Assembly: GCF_900129225.1 (NCBI RefSeq)
Contig: NZ_FQUG01000002.1
Coordinates: 186,001 to 250,000 of the forward strand
DNA: 64,000 nt
Reading direction: 5' to 3'
From: Schwartzia succinivorans DSM 10502
GTDB taxonomy: Bacteria; Bacillota; Negativicutes; Selenomonadales; Selenomonadaceae
Below are positions 9,151 to 17,810 of the stretch, one piece after another (position 1 is the stretch's first letter; every line of letters starts with the position of its first letter). Made by a program: the position numbers and the translations under genes. The notes beneath the pieces were generated by a model, which had not been told where the DNA came from, did no database searches, and saw only the letters and a list, made by a program, of their open reading frames with translations.

Positions 9151-10704
9151 ATGGCAGAGGAAAAAAGTATTGCGATAATTATATGGGTAAATGACAAAGA
9201 AGCAGGAATAAAGCAAAGAGAATACCTAAGAGCTTTGCATATTCCTGATGGGTATAGCGCAGAAATGGTTGAAGTTACAGATGCACTTTTTCGCACAGAG
9301 GCTTACGAAAAGGGTCGTAGCCAGACTGATGCGAAATACAAGGTATATCTTGACACAAAGGCAGTTATAATTAACGAAAATATTTTGGAAGATATTATTG
9401 GCATATTCAATGAGGATAATACAATAGGCGTGTTGGGGTTAATAGGCACGGAAAAAATTCCTACTCATGGAGTATGCACGTGGGCGAATAAAAGAATTGG
9501 TAAGGCGATAGACTATCAAGGGAAAAAGTTTGAAAAAGGAAACTTTGAAGCCGATTATAGAGAAGTAATGGCAGTTGATGGCTTTTGGATGGCGACTCAG
9601 TATGATTTGCCGTGGAGGACAGATTTATTTCATACGGATGTTTACTGGGATACTGCGCAGTGTACAGAATACAGAAATGCAGGATATAAGGTGGTTGTCC
9701 CGAAGCAGGATGATTACTGGTGTATAGCCGATTGGAATGAGCAAAAGAAGTATGACAAGGCAAGTCAGGAAATATTTTTGGATACATATTCGAAGGACAT
9801 TTTTCCGCTGGTATCTGTGATAATCCCGACTTACAATCGTCCTGAATATTTCAAAGAAGCGTTGGAGAGTGCTCTTGCTCAGACATACCGAAATATTGAA
9901 ATATTTATCACTGATAACAGTCACAATACGAAAACAAAAGAACTGATGGTTCAATACCTTGAAAAATATAGCAATATTATATATGAGCATCATCCGGATT
10001 TTGAATCAATGGATAATTGGAATCGGGCTCGGCAGTATAATAATCCTAAGGCACTGTATGTAAACTGGCTTATGGATGATGATCTTTTTGTTCCTGAAAA
10101 GATTGAGAAAATGGTGGATTGCTATGAGCAAAATGACGGCATTGCCCTTGTTACATCCTACCGGGAATTGATTGGAGCACACGGAGAGAGTTTTGATAAT
10201 CCGGAATGGAAGCCTGCATTCAACCAAACGACCCGTGCTGATGGTGAAGCTATGGGTAGGGAGATTTTTGTGTTAGGACAGAATTTTGTGGGTGAACCGA
10301 CAACTGTTCTTATAAAAAAAGAATATCTACATAATAATGATCTAGGATTTAGCGGAGAAGAGGGGAAATATTTTATTAGCGATTTTCCAACGTGGCTCGC
10401 TTGCTTGCAACATGGAGATTTATTCTATATAAGGGAACCTTTGAGTCTTTTTCGTATGCATGAGGGACAAAGCCAAAGGACTCCGCGGTCCATGCTTATA
10501 GGTGCAATTTGTTGGGGACTTGAAATTGAATATGCGTATAAAAATAAATTGTACCTTCATACCTTGGAAGATTTTGAAAAAGCATTAATATCCTGGATGA
10601 AAACTGTGATATTTGTATTCGTAACTGTGCGAGAAAAACAGTATGAATCTGATTCAATAGATGTGCTGAAGGCGCTACTGAGCAGGCTTGTGATAATGAA
10701 GTGA
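9151..10704 (+). CDS. two-domain glycosyltransferase: StrF-like domain plus GT2
   Basis: 517 residues. Residues ~5-215 are a Glyco_tranf_2_5 (StrF-like) domain closely resembling the stand-alone protein at 20313-20993: both have SDAKYKVYL/TDAKYKVYL, AVDG...ATQYD.PWR and the DT.QC.E...GY.VVVP stretch. Residues ~220-515 are a GT2 catalytic domain starting LVSVIIPTYNRPEYF with a DDD acidic triad (WLMDDDLF). The N-terminal copy lacks the HQD triplet present in the paralogue (DTK instead), so it may be non-catalytic and used for acceptor binding. RBS GGTGAGG. Confidence 0.82.
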   Translation: MAEEKSIAIIIWVNDKEAGIKQREYLRALHIPDGYSAEMVEVTDALFRTEAYEKGRSQTDAKYKVYLDTKAVIINENILEDIIGIFNEDNTIGVLGLIGTEKIPTHGVCTWANKRIGKAIDYQGKKFEKGNFEADYREVMAVDGFWMATQYDLPWRTDLFHTDVYWDTAQCTEYRNAGYKVVVPKQDDYWCIADWNEQKKYDKASQEIFLDTYSKDIFPLVSVIIPTYNRPEYFKEALESALAQTYRNIEIFITDNSHNTKTKELMVQYLEKYSNIIYEHHPDFESMDNWNRARQYNNPKALYVNWLMDDDLFVPEKIEKMVDCYEQNDGIALVTSYRELIGAHGESFDNPEWKPAFNQTTRADGEAMGREIFVLGQNFVGEPTTVLIKKEYLHNNDLGFSGEEGKYFISDFPTWLACLQHGDLFYIREPLSLFRMHEGQSQRTPRSMLIGAICWGLEIEYAYKNKLYLHTLEDFEKALISWMKTVIFVFVTVREKQYESDSIDVLKALLSRLVIMK

Positions 10705-10831
10705 TGAATGTTCTGCTATAGATGAAATTCAGGTATTCTGCACAATTGTAGTTCGTATAAATTTTGCCTGAGGGATATTATTTGTTGGTTATCGTATTTG
10801 GAAGGTTGTTTCAATATGAGGAGGGAATTTC

Positions 10832-12034
10832 TTGAAAAAGAAGCTTATGATTCTAGGTGGGTCAAGATATATTATTCCCGTTATTAAAACAGCGCAGGTA
10901 ATGGGGATGCATGTGATAACTTGCGATTATTTACCCGATAATATTGGGCATAAGTATTCTGATGAATATCATAACGTAAGTATTACGGACAAAGAAAAAG
11001 TTTTGGAACTGGCGAAGAGACTAACTATTGACGGAATTGTTTCATTCGCCACAGATCCAGGGGTGGTAACAGCTGCTTATGTTGCTGAAAAACTTGGGTT
11101 GCCGGGGTGTCCATACAAATCTGTAGAGATTTTACAAAATAAAGATAAATTCAGACATTTTTTGTCGGAGAATAAATTTAATGTTCCTTTGGCACATGGA
11201 TATAGTTCAAAAGAAGATGCTAAGTTGGGGATAAAACAATTTTCGTTTCCGGTTATCGTTAAACCAGTAGATTCAGCAGGGAGTAAAGGCGTATCGCGTG
11301 TGGATAATTATGAGGCATTGGATGCGGCGCTGAGTGAGGCTTTTGATCATTCCTTATCAGGGCGTGTAATCATTGAAGAGTTTTTGGAAAAGGTTGGATG
11401 CTCATCTGATACAGATTGTTTTTCTGTTGATAATAAGCTTGTCTTTGCAAGCTTTGACTGTCAGTACTTTGATGAAAATTCACTTAATCCATATACTCCG
11501 GCTGGATATAGTTGGCCATCGGATATGCCCATGTCAGCTCAAAGTGAGTTGCGAAGTGAACTACAGCGTTTGATTAAGTTATTACAGCTTGGAACTTCAA
11601 TTTATAATGTTGAAACGCGTTTTTGCACAGACGGAAAACCGTATATCATGGAAGTGTCGCCGCGTGGTGGTGGAAATAGGCTTTCTGAAATGTTGAAATA
11701 TGCTTGTGGGCAAGATTTGATTGAAGCTAATGTACGCGGCGCGTTAGGAATGCCAATTCAGGAGTTGCATGATCCGGTATATAAGGGCGCATGGGCGGAG
11801 TATATTATTCATAGCAATAAGCAGGGGATATTTGAGAAATTAATCATAGATGAAGAATTTGCACAAAAACATGTTATAGAATGTGATATATGGGTAGAAT
11901 CTGGTATGCAGATCGGAGATTTTTCAGGAGCAAATGCAGCAATCGGAACATTGGTGTTGAGTTTTAAAGGTATTGATGAGGCTCGTTCAGCTTTGCAAGA
12001 TATAAAACGGTATGTAAAGGTAGTTGTAGAGTGA
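10832..12034 (+). CDS. ATP-grasp family ligase
   Basis: 400 residues, starting at TTG with a strong GAGGAGGG nine bases upstream. The N-terminal pre-ATP-grasp Rossmann-like domain begins KKKLMILGGSRYIIPVIKTA. The ATP-grasp core is at about 110-310: FPVIVKPVDSAGSKGV (phosphate-binding loop), VIIEEFLE (adenine-contacting hinge), and the Mg-binding tail FIMEVSPRGGGNR (here YIMEVSPRGGGNR). The family makes carboxylate-amine/amide bonds through acyl phosphates. Beside two DegT-fold proteins, a plausible job is coupling an amino acid to an amino sugar (inference). The neighbour starts 13 bases after its stop. Confidence 0.82.
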   Translation: MKKKLMILGGSRYIIPVIKTAQVMGMHVITCDYLPDNIGHKYSDEYHNVSITDKEKVLELAKRLTIDGIVSFATDPGVVTAAYVAEKLGLPGCPYKSVEILQNKDKFRHFLSENKFNVPLAHGYSSKEDAKLGIKQFSFPVIVKPVDSAGSKGVSRVDNYEALDAALSEAFDHSLSGRVIIEEFLEKVGCSSDTDCFSVDNKLVFASFDCQYFDENSLNPYTPAGYSWPSDMPMSAQSELRSELQRLIKLLQLGTSIYNVETRFCTDGKPYIMEVSPRGGGNRLSEMLKYACGQDLIEANVRGALGMPIQELHDPVYKGAWAEYIIHSNKQGIFEKLIIDEEFAQKHVIECDIWVESGMQIGDFSGANAAIGTLVLSFKGIDEARSALQDIKRYVKVVVE

Positions 12035-12046
12035 GAGGTAGCTTGG

Positions 12047-13006
12047 ATGGAAAAAGAAATTGGCGGGTATATAGAATTAGACTCTTATAAGTTACCAATG
12101 TTGTATGAGGATGGAACATTACTAAATAGTGGTCGTTTTTGCCTTTGGTATTTAATAAGGGCAAAAGGCATAAAAAAATTGGTAATTCCTTGGTTTTGCT
12201 GCGATGCTGTCAGAAATATTTCTCTGCAGGCCGGAGTGAAACTTCGCTATTATCAAATAAATTTAAATTTCATGCCGGAATCTATAGAACTGGCGAGCGA
12301 TGAATGGTTATATATTGTTAATTATTATGGGCAGTTGACACAAAGCCAAATAATCAATTTTTCAAGGCAATATAGAAGAATTATTGTCGATAATGCGCAG
12401 GCGTATTTTGCTCAGCCGGTTAAAGACGTAGATACATTATATACCTGTCGGAAGTTTTTCGGAGTGCCTGATGGAGGTATTTTATATACTGATGCATTAT
12501 TGAATGAGAGGTTAGCTGCAGATATATCCTGGAATCGTATGAATCATTTACTTGGGCGATTTGAGGGAGCTGCATCCGAATTTTATGAAGAATATGTGGA
12601 AAATGATGAAGCGTTTAATCATTCAAGTATTAAATTAATGTCGAAATTGACTTTAAATCTATTGCACGGTATTGATTACGCCTGTATACAGGAAAAGCGA
12701 AGAGAAAATTTCGTTTTTTTGAATGAAGCGTTTGGAGAGATCAACAAATTACAGATACGTATTCCTGAAGGCCCGTTCGCATATCCTCTTTTCGTGAAAA
12801 ATGGGGGTAAAATCCGTAATAAATTAATAAAGGATAAGGTCTATATTCCTTGTTTATGGCCAAATGTAAAAGATGATGTGCCGAAAGATTTTCTGGAATA
12901 TGATTTTGCAGAGAATATATTGCCGTTGCCGGTAGATCAAAGATATAGCTTGGAAGACATGGAGTGTCTAAGAAGGAAAGTAAACCAATATATGAGTGGG
13001 AATTGA
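12047..13006 (+). CDS. short DegT/DnrJ-like PLP-fold protein
   Basis: 319 residues, clearly smaller and more diverged than the DegT enzyme at 14245. Visible DegT landmarks: IIVDNAQAYF (cofactor-contacting Asp before the active site), and TCRKFFGVPDGG, which aligns with HATKVFHSIEGG of the 14245 protein and so keeps the PLP-lysine position. The usual N-terminal sugar-binding segment is shortened (LLNSGRFCLWYL). It may be a true aminotransferase with an unusual substrate or a non-catalytic partner. AT-rich; RBS GAGAGG. Confidence 0.65.
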   Translation: MEKEIGGYIELDSYKLPMLYEDGTLLNSGRFCLWYLIRAKGIKKLVIPWFCCDAVRNISLQAGVKLRYYQINLNFMPESIELASDEWLYIVNYYGQLTQSQIINFSRQYRRIIVDNAQAYFAQPVKDVDTLYTCRKFFGVPDGGILYTDALLNERLAADISWNRMNHLLGRFEGAASEFYEEYVENDEAFNHSSIKLMSKLTLNLLHGIDYACIQEKRRENFVFLNEAFGEINKLQIRIPEGPFAYPLFVKNGGKIRNKLIKDKVYIPCLWPNVKDDVPKDFLEYDFAENILPLPVDQRYSLEDMECLRRKVNQYMSGN

Positions 13007-13059
13007 TGTATGAAAATTTTTATGCATTTACCCTGTTTATATAACGCATCACATCATTA

Positions 13060-13089
13060 TTGAAAGAATTGTGTAGTTAACCACATTAT
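13060..13089 (+). promoter_or_regulatory. possible promoter before the SDR gene
   Basis: TTGAAA at 13060-13065 and CATTAT at 13084-13089 with an 18-base spacer, in a 149-base gap ending in the AGGAGG of the next gene. Weak hexamers in AT-rich DNA; low confidence. Confidence 0.25.
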
Positions 13090-13155
13090 GTGAATGAAAA
13101 CTAAAAAAGAAAGATGCTTTATAAGTAAAATTAACAGATACGAGGAGGAAGCAAT

Positions 13156-14160
13156 ATGAAAAAAATTATTGTATTTGGCGCATCAGGAAATGTGGGTTCA
13201 TATATGGTAAAGTATATGAAAGAATATTTTAATGGGGACGAATATGAAGTAATTGCATCCGGGCGAAGAGAAACAAAGGTATTCGAGCAATTTGGGATTT
13301 CGTATGTTAGCGTGGATATAACAAATGCTAATGATTTTGAAAAACTACCGAAGGAAGATGTTTTCGCTGTCGTTCATTTGGCTGCGGTAATTCCTTCATA
13401 CATGAAAGAATATGATTCAGAACAATATTTAAAGGCCAATATAATGGGCACATATAATATTCTGGAATATTGTCGAAAAGTCCATGCGGATAGGATATTG
13501 TTTTCTACAACAGTGTTTGATATATCATTATTTGAAAAAAATGGGGAAGTACTTGACGATGATATGCCGGCAAATTTCAGTTATACAGGCGATCATGCGA
13601 TGTACGTTATTTCGAAAAATACAGCAATAGAGTTGTTGAAACATTACAAGGCTGAATATGGGTTAAAGACCTTTGTGTTCAGATTTCCAACAATATACGC
13701 ATATAGTCCGTTCCATTTTTATTATCCCAATGGGAAAAAGACCTTGCGACCGATTTATAGATTTATAGATGCAGCGCAAAAAGGCGATGATCTGGAATTG
13801 TGGGGAGACCCTAACTATGCTACGGATATGGTGCATGTTTATGATTGCAGTCAAATGTTTTGCAAGGCAATAGAGGCCAACATTGATGGAGGCTTGTATA
13901 ATGTGGGAACCGGTATGCCGGTAACATTACAGCAGAAGTTCGAGGCTATTATCAGGATTTTTTCGCCGGAAGGGAAAAAATCAAAGATTGTTTATAGACC
14001 TGAAAAAGAAAACACGGGTGGCTTCATTATGAATGTTGATAAAGCTAAGCGGGAATTGGGATATAATCCGGTCTACACGATTGAAAAGTTATTAGAGGAC
14101 TATAAAAAAGAAATGAAAATTAATCGGTTTAAGGAACTTAGATTGACTGATAAATCCTGA
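13156..14160 (+). CDS. NAD-dependent epimerase/dehydratase (extended SDR)
   Basis: 334 residues. Nucleotide-binding loop VFGASGNVGSYM at the N-terminus (GxxGxxG type), VVHLAAV near 78, the active-site YVISK (YxxxK) near 150, and a FRFPTIYAYSP stretch typical of nucleotide-sugar epimerases and dehydratases. The catalytic Ser/Thr is probably in LFSTTVFD. Start ATG with CGAGGAGGAAG upstream. Next to a DegT aminotransferase it probably makes the keto-sugar or epimer in an amino-sugar pathway; the precise reaction (4,6-dehydratase, 4-epimerase) cannot be read from sequence alone. Confidence 0.88.
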   Translation: MKKIIVFGASGNVGSYMVKYMKEYFNGDEYEVIASGRRETKVFEQFGISYVSVDITNANDFEKLPKEDVFAVVHLAAVIPSYMKEYDSEQYLKANIMGTYNILEYCRKVHADRILFSTTVFDISLFEKNGEVLDDDMPANFSYTGDHAMYVISKNTAIELLKHYKAEYGLKTFVFRFPTIYAYSPFHFYYPNGKKTLRPIYRFIDAAQKGDDLELWGDPNYATDMVHVYDCSQMFCKAIEANIDGGLYNVGTGMPVTLQQKFEAIIRIFSPEGKKSKIVYRPEKENTGGFIMNVDKAKRELGYNPVYTIEKLLEDYKKEMKINRFKELRLTDKS

Positions 14161-14244
14161 TAAATGTCTTGATTACAAAGGCTTTGTATTTGCTGATAAT
14201 ATAAAGCTTCTTATGGTTTAATCGTTTGAATTGAGGAGAATTTT

Positions 14245-15354
14245 ATGGGGGAAAAGATTTTCGTTACTCGTTCATCACTTCCACCTATGGACGAATATAT
14301 AAACGAGATAAAAAGTATTTGGGAAACGCATTGGCTTACCAATATGGGAGAAAAGCATAAGGCATTTCAGGATAAGCTCAGGGAGTATATGAAGGTTTCA
14401 AATATCGAACTTCTTGTTAATGGGCACATGGCTCTTGAGATGACTTTGCAGGCGATGAACCTTCATGGTGAAGTAATTACTACACCATTTACATTTGCAT
14501 CGACGACACATGCTATTGTCCGTAATGGTCTTGAACCGGTATTTTGCGACATAGATGCGAATGATTATACTATCGATGATACAAAAATCGAGAGCCTTAT
14601 TACGGACAGGACATGTGCCATTATGCCTGTTCATGTCTATGGGCATGTCTGTCATGTGGAAGCCATAGAAAAAATTGCTGAGAAGTATAGCCTAAAGGTT
14701 ATATACGATGCGGCACATACCTTTGGCGAAACCTACAAAGGCCGAAGTGTCGCAGACTATGGCGATGCTTCATGTTTGAGTTTTCATGCAACGAAGGTGT
14801 TTCATAGTATCGAGGGTGGTGCAGTCTGCTATCATGATAAAGAACTTGGTGAGGCAATTTACAATCTGAAAAATTTTGGAATTCGAGGTCCGGAAAGCAT
14901 AGAGGCTGTCGGGGCAAATGCCAAGATGAATGAATTCGCTGCAGCAATGGGGATATGCAATCTGCGGCATGTGGATGAGGAGATTGAAAAACGCAAGGCT
15001 GTGGCTGAACGGTATAGGGAGCATCTGGACGGTATTGAGGGAATTAAATTAAGCCCAATGCAGGACGGGCTTGTCAGTAATTATGCGTATTTCCCGGTCG
15101 TATTTGAAGAAAATGAATTTGGTGCCACTCGAAATGAAGTGTTTGATGCATTGGCGCGGGAGAATATAATGGCACGCAAATATTTCTATCCACTTACAAA
15201 TACTTTTGAGTGTTTCCATGGAAAATATGATGTGGATGATACACCTGTGGCACGGCATATTGCAAATCGTGTGTTGACTCTGCCGCTTTATGCGGACTTG
15301 AACCCTTCGGACGCAGAACGGATTTGTGATATCATAATAAAATTTCGTAAATAA
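14245..15354 (+). CDS. DegT/DnrJ/EryC1/StrS aminotransferase
   Basis: 369 residues, full length for the family. PLP-dependent transamination of a nucleotide-linked keto-sugar. Seen: VTRSSLPP N-terminus, LLVNGHMALEM (phosphate-binding region), VITTPFTFAST, VIYDAAHTFGE (Asp contacting the pyridine nitrogen), and SFHATKVFHSIEGG with the Schiff-base lysine, then NAKMNEFAAAMG. The SDR gene 84 bases upstream probably supplies the keto-sugar. The RBS is GAGGAG. Confidence 0.92.
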   Translation: MGEKIFVTRSSLPPMDEYINEIKSIWETHWLTNMGEKHKAFQDKLREYMKVSNIELLVNGHMALEMTLQAMNLHGEVITTPFTFASTTHAIVRNGLEPVFCDIDANDYTIDDTKIESLITDRTCAIMPVHVYGHVCHVEAIEKIAEKYSLKVIYDAAHTFGETYKGRSVADYGDASCLSFHATKVFHSIEGGAVCYHDKELGEAIYNLKNFGIRGPESIEAVGANAKMNEFAAAMGICNLRHVDEEIEKRKAVAERYREHLDGIEGIKLSPMQDGLVSNYAYFPVVFEENEFGATRNEVFDALARENIMARKYFYPLTNTFECFHGKYDVDDTPVARHIANRVLTLPLYADLNPSDAERICDIIIKFRK

Positions 15355-15402
15355 GGATCTGTTCGCAGCGTTAAAATTAAAGACAGAATAGAGGTGAGCT
15401 GA

Positions 15403-16323
15403 TTGAGGAGGATATTGATATGGGCACAGGGCTATGAAACTGTTTTTCTGTCTGAAGCCATAGAAATATTTGGCAGTCTGGTTCACGGATGCAGTATTGT
15501 CGGTGTCACAGGTGAGAATGAGCGTAAGAACATATACATGAATGGGGGAGCAATTCCATTTATACCGCTGGATAGGCTAAATGCACAGATGGCTGATTAT
15601 ATTATTGTCAGTGAAACTAAAATGCAGTATATCGAAGTGTCGAAAAAACTTCAGCAGAAAGGCTTTAGTGCAGATGTCATTATCCGGGATGTGACTATAT
15701 GCATTCCGGGCTTTACTTTTGAAAAATATTATACGTTGAGGGCATCAAGGCTTTCAATTATTTCGCTGAATTGCTTTGGCGGGGTAGTGTGCAATTTGTT
15801 TGGAATGGAGTTTTTGTCTCCTTTTATCAATATGTTCCTAAGTGAAGAAGATTTTTTGTCTATGCTTGAGCAAGATCCCAGACGTTCTTTGACAGGTCCT
15901 TTGAAGTTAGTTCGTACGGTGCATGAGGAAAATTTAGATATCATGTATCCTGTATATGACTTAAACGGAATTGAATTAAATATGAATCATTATGCTGATT
16001 TCAAAGAAGCAAAAAGCAAGTGGTATGAACGCATACAGCGGGTTAATTGGTACAATCTTTTAATAGTTATGTACACTGAGGATGAAGAGGTGCTTAAGCG
16101 ATTTGACCGGTTACCTTTTGGCAAAAAGGTATGTTTTGTGCCTTTCGAATCAGATTTGCCGTCGGCTTTTTCTTTTGACAGAAACAAACTTGGAATTGAT
16201 TTGCCGACATGGGATGTGGCAGATAGGATTGCGAACGGGTCGATACTCGTATACGATTTGTGGGATATGCTTCTCTATGGGAAAAAGACTTCTATTGAAA
16301 ATCGTGTCAGGAGGCTTTATTGA
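15403..16323 (+). CDS. DUF1919 protein with N-terminal Rossmann-like segment
   Basis: 306 residues starting at TTG (GAGGTG upstream). Residues 1-~105 form a small Rossmann-like module (RRILIWAQGYETVFL...CSIVGVTG...DYIIVS) of the kind found on many proteins further right in this island. Residues ~110-300 match DUF1919: LSIISLNCFGGVVCNLF, FLSPFINMFLSEEDFL, and the NWYNLLIVMYTEDEE / KKVCFVPF strands. DUF1919 proteins occur in exopolysaccharide and O-antigen clusters; the biochemical role is unknown to me. Confidence 0.75.
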   Translation: MRRILIWAQGYETVFLSEAIEIFGSLVHGCSIVGVTGENERKNIYMNGGAIPFIPLDRLNAQMADYIIVSETKMQYIEVSKKLQQKGFSADVIIRDVTICIPGFTFEKYYTLRASRLSIISLNCFGGVVCNLFGMEFLSPFINMFLSEEDFLSMLEQDPRRSLTGPLKLVRTVHEENLDIMYPVYDLNGIELNMNHYADFKEAKSKWYERIQRVNWYNLLIVMYTEDEEVLKRFDRLPFGKKVCFVPFESDLPSAFSFDRNKLGIDLPTWDVADRIANGSILVYDLWDMLLYGKKTSIENRVRRLY

Positions 16324-16401
16324 GTTATTTTCTGAGCTGTATGCTTAGATTTGTAGCTTTTTGCGAAATGGTAAAGTAATCATGAAAAGAGAAGAATTTA
16401 T

Positions 16402-17781
16402 ATGATAGAAATAAATAAGCAGAGATTTGTGTTTATACCTGATTTTGAAAATGATTTGGACACGTACAATAAAGTCTGTCATCAGTTCATTGAGAAATTC
16501 TTTGGAACAGATGCTTTGTTAATTATTGTTGTTGAGAATATAGGCGAGGTTTTTCAATATTATTGTTATTGGAGCGTAAAGGCTTTTGAGGCTTGTCAAA
16601 TCAGGTATGCACTGTTAGACAAATGGGGAGTCGAACTGGTGCAAAAAGTGGATTATCTTATCTCAGGAATTAGTTCTAAGAATGATGCTTTTATTGATGT
16701 GGCATACAAAAACAGAGTGGGAATAATTTCAGCGTGTAAAGATGATGTTTTTTCCGAATTTTATCCTTCCGTAGCAGTTGTACAGGTAAAGGCGCAGATT
16801 AAAAAAGTCCTAAATGAAAAAATATTTCAAACAATTCCTTTGGGCGAATATGAGTATATACTGTTTCATCAGGGAATGGGCGAAACATTGTGTTTTTTGT
16901 ATTGGATGAAAGTCTATACGCAACAGAATCATCAACCAATTGCAGTTATTTGTACACAGGAATCGCGAAAAGAACTTCTGGAGCTATGCCCGTTTGTTTC
17001 TTGCGTAATCACGGTAAGCTCGTTATTTTGGGATTATATCTCAGTTTATTACGGCGATGAATTTCATATCAAAAATTTCAATGGATTGTATTTCAGTAAT
17101 CAACTCCCTTGGTCAAGAAGCAGGAGTTCATGTATGGTTGATGCTGTAAAAAAATTTTTAAAATTGCCTCAGGATGCGCAACTTGAAAAATATGAAATTA
17201 CAATACCGCAGAGCGCAGAAAATAATGCGGATATATTATTTGAAAATATGCACTTGAGGAAAAAACGCACAGTGTTTATTGTTCATAATGGAATTAACTT
17301 TGGGGATGGAGAAAGAAATGACGCGTTCTGGAAACAGCTTGTAGATGTACTTAGAGAAAATAATTATGATGTGGTGTTTAATAATAAGGATGAGGTATAT
17401 GGCTGTCCAGGAATTTTCTGTTCAATTTATGACACGGTGAAATTTGCTGAGAAGTGCGAGAACGTAATAAGTGTTTCCACGGGGCTGACAGAGGTAATAT
17501 GCGCGCTTGCCCGTAAAAAAATGTTAGTTCAGTTTGTGTGGCCCGGTTCGTATGATCCTGTTTGGACAAGTGATGAAGAAAGATGGGAGTATACATTGAG
17601 GGACATTAAACTTCATGGTATGGATTTTGTTCATGGCGTTATAGATTTACATCGTGAATATGAAGATCAGGTGTTCAGTGAAAGTGTAGATAGTTTAGAT
17701 TATATACTGGATATGGAGCCTGAAAAAATAGAAGAGCTTGTGCAGACTTTGGTACAGAACATAAAGAATAAAAACGTATAA
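16402..17781 (+). CDS. putative GT-B (GT9-like) glycosyltransferase
   Basis: 459 residues. N-terminal half unassigned (starts RFVFIPDFENDLDTYNKV). The middle has a GT9-like strand-helix entry (YEYILFHQGMGETLCFLYWMKVY) comparable to the GDxxxxxP opening of heptosyltransferases. The C-terminal half has KRTVFIVHNGINFGDGER, CENVISVSTGLTEVICALARKKMLVQF and a PGSYDPVW loop, resembling the donor-site region. Homology to ADP-heptose:LPS heptosyltransferases is suggestive, not certain. No membrane segment. Confidence 0.6.
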   Translation: MIEINKQRFVFIPDFENDLDTYNKVCHQFIEKFFGTDALLIIVVENIGEVFQYYCYWSVKAFEACQIRYALLDKWGVELVQKVDYLISGISSKNDAFIDVAYKNRVGIISACKDDVFSEFYPSVAVVQVKAQIKKVLNEKIFQTIPLGEYEYILFHQGMGETLCFLYWMKVYTQQNHQPIAVICTQESRKELLELCPFVSCVITVSSLFWDYISVYYGDEFHIKNFNGLYFSNQLPWSRSRSSCMVDAVKKFLKLPQDAQLEKYEITIPQSAENNADILFENMHLRKKRTVFIVHNGINFGDGERNDAFWKQLVDVLRENNYDVVFNNKDEVYGCPGIFCSIYDTVKFAEKCENVISVSTGLTEVICALARKKMLVQFVWPGSYDPVWTSDEERWEYTLRDIKLHGMDFVHGVIDLHREYEDQVFSESVDSLDYILDMEPEKIEELVQTLVQNIKNKNV

Positions 17782-17810
17782 TTTGCTCAGTTATCGGCGG
17801 GGGGATTATT

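Noticed and set aside
17798-17803. G6 run at the RBS of the trifunctional gene
   Set aside because: Considered as a translational phase-variation switch, but six G is common in this window (also near 2013, 20716, 39624, 53607 and 55364) and serves as a normal RBS.
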